From NCBI RefSeq assembly GCF_010093235.1, contig NZ_PDWP01000005.1:62001-126000 (forward strand): DNA of 64,000 bases. The letters are read 5' to 3'. Origin of the DNA: Pseudoxanthomonas suwonensis (GTDB lineage: Bacteria; Pseudomonadota; Gammaproteobacteria; Xanthomonadales; Xanthomonadaceae). Below the pieces are notes generated by a model that was given only the letters and a program-made list of their open reading frames with translations, made no database searches and was not told the origin of the DNA. Positions 58,674 through 64,000 of this stretch are shown piece after piece (the stretch's first letter is position 1; each line of letters begins with the position of its first letter). Position numbers and translations under genes: made by a program.

Positions 58674-59687
58674 TCAGTGGTAGCCCGCGTCGGCACTGAC
58701 CTTGCCGCGGAAGACACGGTAGGACCAGGCGGTATAGCCAAGCACCAGCGGCAGCAGCACGACCAGACCGACCAGGGCGAAGACCTGCGAGGACGCCGGC
58801 GCGGCCGCCTGCCACAAGGTATAGGTGGGCGGCACCAGGTAGGGCCACATGCCCAGCACCAGGCCGACGAAGGCCAGCGCAAACAGCAGCAGCGACAGCA
58901 GGAACGGCCGCGAGTCGGGCCCGCCGCGTCCGGTCGTGCGCCACAGCAGCACCGACACGACCAGGGCGCACAGCGGCACCGGCGACAGCCACCAGAAGTT
59001 GCCACTCTCGAACCAGCGCGCCATCACCCGCGAGCTGAGGAAGGGCAGCCAGGCGCTGACCAGGCCCAGCGCCGCGATGACCACGCCGGCCAGCATGCGG
59101 GTCAGGCTGCAGGCGAGCGTGCGCACCGGACCTTCGGTCTTGAGGATCAGCCAGCTGCCGCCCAGCAGCGCATAGCCGGCGGCCAGCGCCAGCCCGGTAA
59201 GCATGGTGAAGGGACTGAACCAGCCGAACGCGCCGCCCACGTAGCGACCGTCCTCCACCGCCAGGCCCTGGACGATGGCGCCCAGGATCACGCCCTGTGC
59301 CACCGCCGTCAGCAGCGATCCGGCGAAGAACGCCCCGCCCCAGACCCAGCGCGAGCGCCGCGCCTTGAAGCGGAACTCGAAGGCCACGCCACGGAACACC
59401 AGCGCCATCACCATCACCAGCACCGGCAGGTACAGCGAAGACAGGACCAGCGCGTACACCGCCGGGAACGCGGCCAGCAGGCCGACGCCGCCCAGCACCA
59501 GCCATGTTTCGTTGCCGTCCCAGATGGGCGCGGCGGTGTTCATCATCAGGTCCAGTTCCTGCGGGTTGCGCGCGAACGGCGCGAGGATCCCCAGGCCCAG
59601 GACGAAACCGTCCAGCACCACGTACATCAGGACCCCGAAGCAGATCACCACGAACCAGGCGACCGGCAACCATTGCTCGATGTTCAT
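58674..59687 (-). CDS. cydB: Cytochrome bd-type quinol oxidase subunit II
   Basis: 337 residues with about nine membrane helices; starts MNIEQWLPVAWFVVICFGVLMYVVLDGFDLG-like (here DGFVLG). WDGNETWLVLGG and the long helical rest are family marks. It pairs with CydA to reduce oxygen with quinol. ATGA overlap with cydA. No cydX-like micro-gene is evident downstream in 58586-58673. Confidence 0.93.
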   Translation of the reverse strand: MNIEQWLPVAWFVVICFGVLMYVVLDGFVLGLGILAPFARNPQELDLMMNTAAPIWDGNETWLVLGGVGLLAAFPAVYALVLSSLYLPVLVMVMALVFRGVAFEFRFKARRSRWVWGGAFFAGSLLTAVAQGVILGAIVQGLAVEDGRYVGGAFGWFSPFTMLTGLALAAGYALLGGSWLILKTEGPVRTLACSLTRMLAGVVIAALGLVSAWLPFLSSRVMARWFESGNFWWLSPVPLCALVVSVLLWRTTGRGGPDSRPFLLSLLLFALAFVGLVLGMWPYLVPPTYTLWQAAAPASSQVFALVGLVVLLPLVLGYTAWSYRVFRGKVSADAGYH

Positions 59688-61081
59688 TGGTCTTCTCCGG
59701 GAATGCCGGCCGCGGAGATCGGCCGTGCCGGGGTGCGCTCGCCGCCTTCCAGGTCCGGTCCATCGCGGTCGGGCACCGGGCCGTGGCGCACCAGCCGGGC
59801 GAGGTACCAGACCCCGAAGCCGAACACGAAGGCGTAGCCGACGACGTAGGTGGCAAGCGACGCCAGGACCATGCCGACGCTCTGCTCGCCAACCGCGTCG
59901 GCGGTGCGCATCAGCCCATGCACCACCCAGGGCTGGCGCCCGATCTCGGTGACGAACCAGCCGGCGACCAGGGCGATGAAGCCCGCTGGCAGCATCAGGT
60001 TCCAGGCGCCCAGCAGCAGCCGGCTGCGCAGCAGCGTGCCGCGCCACCAGGCGAAGGCGGAGGCCCAGGCCAGCAGCAGCATCAGCACGCCGATGCCGAC
60101 CATGATCCGGAAGGCATAGAACACCGGCGCCACCGGCGGCCGCTCCTCCGGCGGCACCGAGGTCAGCGGCGGGATGTCGCCGTCCCATTCATGGGTCAGG
60201 ATCAGGCTGCCCAGGCGCGGGATCGCGAACGCGTGGCGGTTGGTCTCCGCCTCCTGGTCGGGCACGGCGAACACGGTCAGCGGCACCCCGGCGCCGGGTT
60301 CGGCCGGATGCCAGTGGCCCTCCATCGCCGCGACCTTGATTGGCTGGTGCTCCAGGGTGTTGAGGCCGTGCATGTCGCCGGCCAGGATCTGCAGCGGCAC
60401 CGTGATCGCGGCGAAGGCCACCGCCGCGTGCAGCATGCGCCGCGCCTCGTCGACCTGGATGCCGCGGCGCAGGAGCCAGGCCGACACGCCGCCGATCACG
60501 AAACAGCTGGTGATGAACGCCGCCAGCGTCATATGCACCAAGCGGTAGGGGAAGGAGGGATTGAAGATGATCGCCAGCCAGTCCGCCGGCTCGACGATGC
60601 CGTCGGCCAGCGCGTAACCGGCCGGCGTATGCATCCAGCTGTTGGCGCTGAGGATCCAGAAAGCCGAGAACAGCGTGCCCACCGCGACCATGCAGGTGGC
60701 CAGGAAGTGCAGCTTCTCCGACACCCGGCCCCAGCCGAACAGCATCACGCCCAGGAAGCTGGCCTCCAGGAAGAAGGCGGTCATCACCTCGTAGCTCAGC
60801 AGCGGGCCCAGGATGCCGCCGCCGACACGGCTCAGCTCCGGCCAGTTGGCGCCGAACTGGAAGGTCATGACGATGCCGCTGACCACGCCCATGCCGAAGG
60901 AGATGGCGAAGATCCGCATCCAGAAGAAGTAGATCCGCCGCCAGGCCGCATCGTGGGTACGCAGCCAGCGCCACTCCACGAAGGAAAGCCACCACGCCAG
61001 GCCGATGGTGAAGGCCGGGAACAGCACGTGGAAGGAGATGACGAACGCGAACTGGATGCGCGAAAGCAGCAGGGCGTCCAT
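59684..61081 (-). CDS. cydA: Cytochrome bd-type quinol oxidase subunit I (CIO type)
   Basis: 465 residues, shorter than the 522 of E. coli CydA because the Q-loop insertion is missing, as in cyanide-insensitive oxidases. LLLSRIQFAFVISFHVLFPAFTIGLAWWL starts helix 1 with the haem histidine. GWFVTEIGRQPWVVHGLMRT is the signature near the C-terminus. It gives respiration resistant to cyanide and oxidative conditions. A promoter is expected in the 280-base gap to the right, where I see no other gene. Confidence 0.95.
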   Translation of the reverse strand: MDALLLSRIQFAFVISFHVLFPAFTIGLAWWLSFVEWRWLRTHDAAWRRIYFFWMRIFAISFGMGVVSGIVMTFQFGANWPELSRVGGGILGPLLSYEVMTAFFLEASFLGVMLFGWGRVSEKLHFLATCMVAVGTLFSAFWILSANSWMHTPAGYALADGIVEPADWLAIIFNPSFPYRLVHMTLAAFITSCFVIGGVSAWLLRRGIQVDEARRMLHAAVAFAAITVPLQILAGDMHGLNTLEHQPIKVAAMEGHWHPAEPGAGVPLTVFAVPDQEAETNRHAFAIPRLGSLILTHEWDGDIPPLTSVPPEERPPVAPVFYAFRIMVGIGVLMLLLAWASAFAWWRGTLLRSRLLLGAWNLMLPAGFIALVAGWFVTEIGRQPWVVHGLMRTADAVGEQSVGMVLASLATYVVGYAFVFGFGVWYLARLVRHGPVPDRDGPDLEGGERTPARPISAAGIPGEDQ

Positions 61082-61361
61082 GGTCAATCCGTCCTGCACG
61101 CGGCGGATCGCCGGCGGGGGATGCCCACGGCATTGGGGAGGCTCGCGGCGTTCATCGATGCTCCGGGAGGCGCATGCGCACGGCGGTGGACGCGAGTGTG
61201 GGCAGCGGGCCGTGGACGGCATGTCAGCGTGGCGTGGAGGCATGCAGGCCGTCCGGGGGATTGGCGGGGCCATCACGGCGGCCGCCGCATCATTCCGGGG
61301 CCGGCCGCCGCCACGCCCGCGGGCTGTCGTCGGCCCACTACCCGATCGAGGCGCAACCGCC

Positions 61362-61577
61362 ATGAGCCAGCCCGAGGGAGATGAGCTGCTGCTGCATGAA
61401 CTGCGCAACCGGCTCAACCTGCTGGGATTCGCGCTGCACGCATACCGCCGCGATGGCGACCGGACGCATTTGGAAGACATGGCACAGGCGTACGAGGCCG
61501 CAGTCGAACTGGTCGGGCGCCTCGACGCCTCGCGCCGCGCCGGCGTCGGCGAAGAACCCGGGCAGGGCCTCCCCTAG
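61362..61577 (+). CDS. Small protein resembling a histidine-kinase H-box helix
   Basis: 71 residues. LLLHELRNRLNLLGFALHAYRRD reads like the H-box and first helix of a dimerisation domain (HELRN-L), with a second helix (LEDMAQAYEAAVELVGRLDAS), but no ATPase domain follows. It might be a phosphotransfer or decoy module. The upstream 280 bases carry no gene. Converges with copB across a strong hairpin. Confidence 0.6.
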   Translation: MSQPEGDELLLHELRNRLNLLGFALHAYRRDGDRTHLEDMAQAYEAAVELVGRLDASRRAGVGEEPGQGLP

Positions 61578-61590
61578 GGGGCCCTGCCCG
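61561..61590. terminator. Bidirectional terminator-like hairpin
   Basis: GGGCAGGGCC and GGCCCTGCCC form a perfect 10-bp stem with a ten-base loop between the convergent small gene and copB. There is no T-run. Confidence 0.55.
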
Positions 61591-61602
61591 GGGCTGCGTC
61601 GC

Positions 61603-62790
61603 TCAGAACCACCAGCGCAGGCCGGCGACCCAGTGGGTGTCGCGCGCCTGGCCATGCTCCGCGGCCCGGTAGCGGCGGGTATCGCCGAAGCTGCGCTCGT
61701 GGACCACGCCGAAGTAGGGCGCGAACCGCGGCGTGGCCGCCCAGCGCAGCCGCACCCCGGCCTCGGCGGTGGACAGGCCGGCACCGATGCCACGGCGGAC
61801 ATCGTCCCGGCCGTGCAGCTCAAGTCCCAGCTTGGGTTCCAGCAGCAGCCGGCGGGTCAGTGGCAGCTCGTATTCGACCTCGGCACGCAGCGCGGTGCGG
61901 CCCCCGCTGCCGAGGTAGGCAGTGGCCGCCACCTCGAACTTGTACGGGGCCATGCCCTGCACCCCCAGTGCAGCCCAGGTGCGGCTGTCGCCCGGGGCGA
62001 AGTCGTGGCGCACGCCGGCCAGCAGGTCCCACCAGGGACTGATGCCGCGGCCGTAGAACACCTCCAGGTCCGCGGCAAGGGTACGCCCGTCCTCGCGCTC
62101 GCCTTCGCTGCGCAGCCACAGGCGCTGCACGTCGCCGCCGACCCAGGCCTTGGCTTCCCAGGCCTGGCCGGTGCCCGGATCCGCATCCCAGCCCTCCAGC
62201 CTGTCGAAGCGGACCAGGCTGTTGATACCGCCGCCGTGGGCGTGGCCATGCCGCAACGGGGGAAAGGCCGCGGCGCGGTCGGCGTCGGTCGGGTGCGGGA
62301 TCGGCTCGCGGGGTGCCGGCTGTGCCGAAGTTGCGCCATGTGCCTGAGCCATGGCATGTGCGGCGTGGTCATGCGGCGGGGTCGCGGCGGGGGCCAGGTC
62401 GTCATGGGTGACATGGGCATGGGACGCGCGCTGCGCATGCGTGCCATGCGGGGCCTGTGCAGGCGCAGGCGCAGGCGCGTGGTCGTGGGCTCCGTGCGAC
62501 GTCGTCGCATGGTTGGCATGGCCGTCGTGTCCGTGCCCGTGCCCGTGTCCGGGGGCATCAGGCGCCGCGGACGTGGCCCCTGCGTGGCCGGCATCCGGGT
62601 CGTGCGCGGACGGGCGCGGCGCGGCCCCGGAATGCCCGGCGTGGTGGTCATGACCCGCGGACGCTGGCTGGGCGGACACAGGCCGGCGATGGTCGCCGTG
62701 GCCGCCCTCCCGGGCTGCCGCCGGAACAACACCCGGAGGCAGCACGAGCAGGATCGCGGGAAGGATGCGCATCGGGAGCAGGCGCTTCAT
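61603..62790 (-). CDS. copB: Outer-membrane copper resistance protein CopB
   Basis: 395 residues. A signal peptide (MKRLLPMRILPAILLVLPPG) is followed by a very histidine-rich region at about 30-165 (HGHGHGHDGHANH, HDHAPAPAPAQAPHGTH) that would bind copper. The last 230 residues form a beta-barrel starting near INSLVRFDRLEGWD and ending in a terminal phenylalanine (GLRWWF). It overlaps the copA stop by ATGA. Works with CopA in copper sequestration. Confidence 0.92.
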   Translation of the reverse strand: MKRLLPMRILPAILLVLPPGVVPAAAREGGHGDHRRPVSAQPASAGHDHHAGHSGAAPRPSAHDPDAGHAGATSAAPDAPGHGHGHGHDGHANHATTSHGAHDHAPAPAPAQAPHGTHAQRASHAHVTHDDLAPAATPPHDHAAHAMAQAHGATSAQPAPREPIPHPTDADRAAAFPPLRHGHAHGGGINSLVRFDRLEGWDADPGTGQAWEAKAWVGGDVQRLWLRSEGEREDGRTLAADLEVFYGRGISPWWDLLAGVRHDFAPGDSRTWAALGVQGMAPYKFEVAATAYLGSGGRTALRAEVEYELPLTRRLLLEPKLGLELHGRDDVRRGIGAGLSTAEAGVRLRWAATPRFAPYFGVVHERSFGDTRRYRAAEHGQARDTHWVAGLRWWF

Positions 62791-64000
62791 GCGGATTCCT
62801 CCACGCGCACCTCGCGCATCATCCCGGCCTCCATGTGGTAGAGCAGGTGGCAGTGGAAGGCCCAGCGGCCCAGCGCGTCGGCGCGCACGCGGTAGCTGCG
62901 GCGCGTGCCGGGCGGCATGTCGACGGTGTGCTTGCGCACCTGGAATTCGCCCCGGGCGTCCTCGACGTCGCTCCACAGTCCATGCAGGTGGATGGGGTGC
63001 TGCATCATGGTGTCGTTGACCAGCACGATGCGCAGGCGCTCGCCGTAGTTCAGGCGCAGCGGCTCGGCGGAGGCGAAGGGCACGCCATTGAACGACCAGG
63101 CGAACTTCTCCATGTGCCCGGTCAGGTGCAGCTCGACCTCGCGTCCCGGCTCGCGTCCGTCGGGGTCGTCGAACAGGCTGCGGAGGTCGGCATAGGCGAG
63201 CACGCGGCGGCCGTTGCCGCGCAGCCCGATGCCGGGATCGTCCAGGCGCGGGCCGCTGGGCGAGGACTGCATGTCCACCAGCGGGTTGCTTGACTCGCTG
63301 GCCGGATGGACGACGTCCGGCGCGTGCGCCGCATGTGCTTCGTGGCCGCCATGCATCCCGGCGCCGCAGCTGCCCTCGGCCATCATCGCCGCGCCGCAGC
63401 CACCCTCCATGGCTTGGCCGCCGCCGTGGCCGCCGTGGCCCATGTCTTCCATGGTCAGCAGCGGCCGCGGATCGGGCACGGGCACCGGTGCGGCCAGGCC
63501 GTGGCGGACGGCCAGGGTGCCGCGGGCGAAGCCGGTGCGGCCCATGTCCTGGGCGAAGATGGTGTACGCATCCTGGCCCGAAGGCTCGACGATGACGTCG
63601 TAGGTTTCCGCGGCGGCGATGCGCAGCTCGTCCACCGTCACCGGATGCACGTACTGGCCGTCGGCGGCGACCACGGTCATCTTCAGTCCGGGGATGCGCA
63701 CGTCGAAGTAGGTCATCGCGCCGGCATTGATCAGGCGCAGCAGCACCTTCTCGCCCGGGCGGAACAACCCGGTCCAGTTGGCGGCCGGCGGCTGGCCGTT
63801 GAGCAGGTACGTATAGGTGTTGCCATTGACGTCCGACAGGTCGGTCGGCGTCATCCGCATGCGTCCCCACATGCCGCGGTCGGCGAGGGTGGCGCGTAGG
63901 CCGTCGCGTCGCGCGTCGCGCAGGAAGTCGGCGGCGGTGCGCTTGTACAGGTTGTCGTACGAGGGCGCCTTCTTCAGCCGTCGGAACAGCGCATCCGGCG
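62787..64000 (-). CDS. copA: Multicopper oxidase CopA, partial
   Basis: The C-terminal 404 codons of a periplasmic multicopper oxidase; the N-terminus is beyond the right edge. MWGRMRMTPTDLSDVNG and TYTYLLNGQPPAANWTGLF lie in domain 2. A methionine/histidine/glycine-rich segment (GHGGHGGGQAM, AMMAEGSCGAGMHGGHEAH) would hold copper. The type 1/2/3 ligands are at HPIHLHGLW and HCHLLYHMEAGMM. It oxidises Cu(I) and confers copper resistance together with CopB. Confidence 0.95.
   Translation of the reverse strand, partial: PDALFRRLKKAPSYDNLYKRTAADFLRDARRDGLRATLADRGMWGRMRMTPTDLSDVNGNTYTYLLNGQPPAANWTGLFRPGEKVLLRLINAGAMTYFDVRIPGLKMTVVAADGQYVHPVTVDELRIAAAETYDVIVEPSGQDAYTIFAQDMGRTGFARGTLAVRHGLAAPVPVPDPRPLLTMEDMGHGGHGGGQAMEGGCGAAMMAEGSCGAGMHGGHEAHAAHAPDVVHPASESSNPLVDMQSSPSGPRLDDPGIGLRGNGRRVLAYADLRSLFDDPDGREPGREVELHLTGHMEKFAWSFNGVPFASAEPLRLNYGERLRIVLVNDTMMQHPIHLHGLWSDVEDARGEFQVRKHTVDMPPGTRRSYRVRADALGRWAFHCHLLYHMEAGMMREVRVEESA

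Overview
The window is high-GC DNA from a member of the Xanthomonadaceae, closest in flavour to Pseudoxanthomonas, Stenotrophomonas or Luteimonas. The evidence is the rpoD N-terminus, a Xanthomonas-type TonB-dependent receptor for plant polysaccharide, matches to the xanthomonad xyl-box operator, opgD, and many ATGA-coupled genes. The genus is inferred from gene content only.

Region 1 (1-7.0 kb) is a plant-polysaccharide uptake locus. It has a truncated MFS transporter, a TonB-dependent receptor, a GPH-family symporter, a GH43 glycosidase and an aldose-1-epimerase, with two xyl-box-like operators. Together they suggest import and trimming of xylo- or arabino-oligosaccharides. Region 2 (7.0-29.0 kb) is mostly housekeeping: rep, tdk, a four-gene ATGA-coupled signalling operon (triple-receiver hybrid kinase, CheR, CheB, receiver-kinase), opgD, an unusually long mutM frame, an ABC ATPase, a desaturase, LPS-type transferases, two PH-domain membrane proteins, lpxL, dtd and rpoD.

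Region 3 (29.1-44.2 kb) is accessory and sits in a tRNA gene with anticodon CAT. Three copies of the 10-bp anticodon-loop core CTCATAATCC mark two elements in tandem. Element 1 (10.6 kb) has a tyrosine integrase, a tandem-Arc repressor, an excisionase-like protein, a row of small coupled genes, a replication-type HTH protein, an HK97-type capsid gene and a tape-measure gene. I find no terminase, portal, protease or lysis gene in it. Element 2 (4.5 kb) carries arsH/arsR/arsC/acr3 between IS21-like ends, an AlpA-like gene, a probable integrase remnant and 11-bp iterons at both ends. The chromosomal tRNA survives only as a 5' fragment on the far left and a 3' fragment on the far right. The one intact copy, between the elements, appears to be built from a 5' half brought by element 1 and a 3' half brought by element 2.

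Region 4 (44.2-64 kb) is a stress and respiration region. It holds an HWE-type sensor kinase and receiver, a DUF892 ferritin-like protein, a manganese catalase, an isochorismatase-like hydrolase with two tiny coupled genes, a lipoprotein, an NtrC-like regulator whose ATPase motifs are degenerate, an FAD/Rieske oxidoreductase, several SDR enzymes, a cyanide-insensitive-type cytochrome bd oxidase (cydAB) and the start of a copper-resistance operon (copAB) cut by the window edge.
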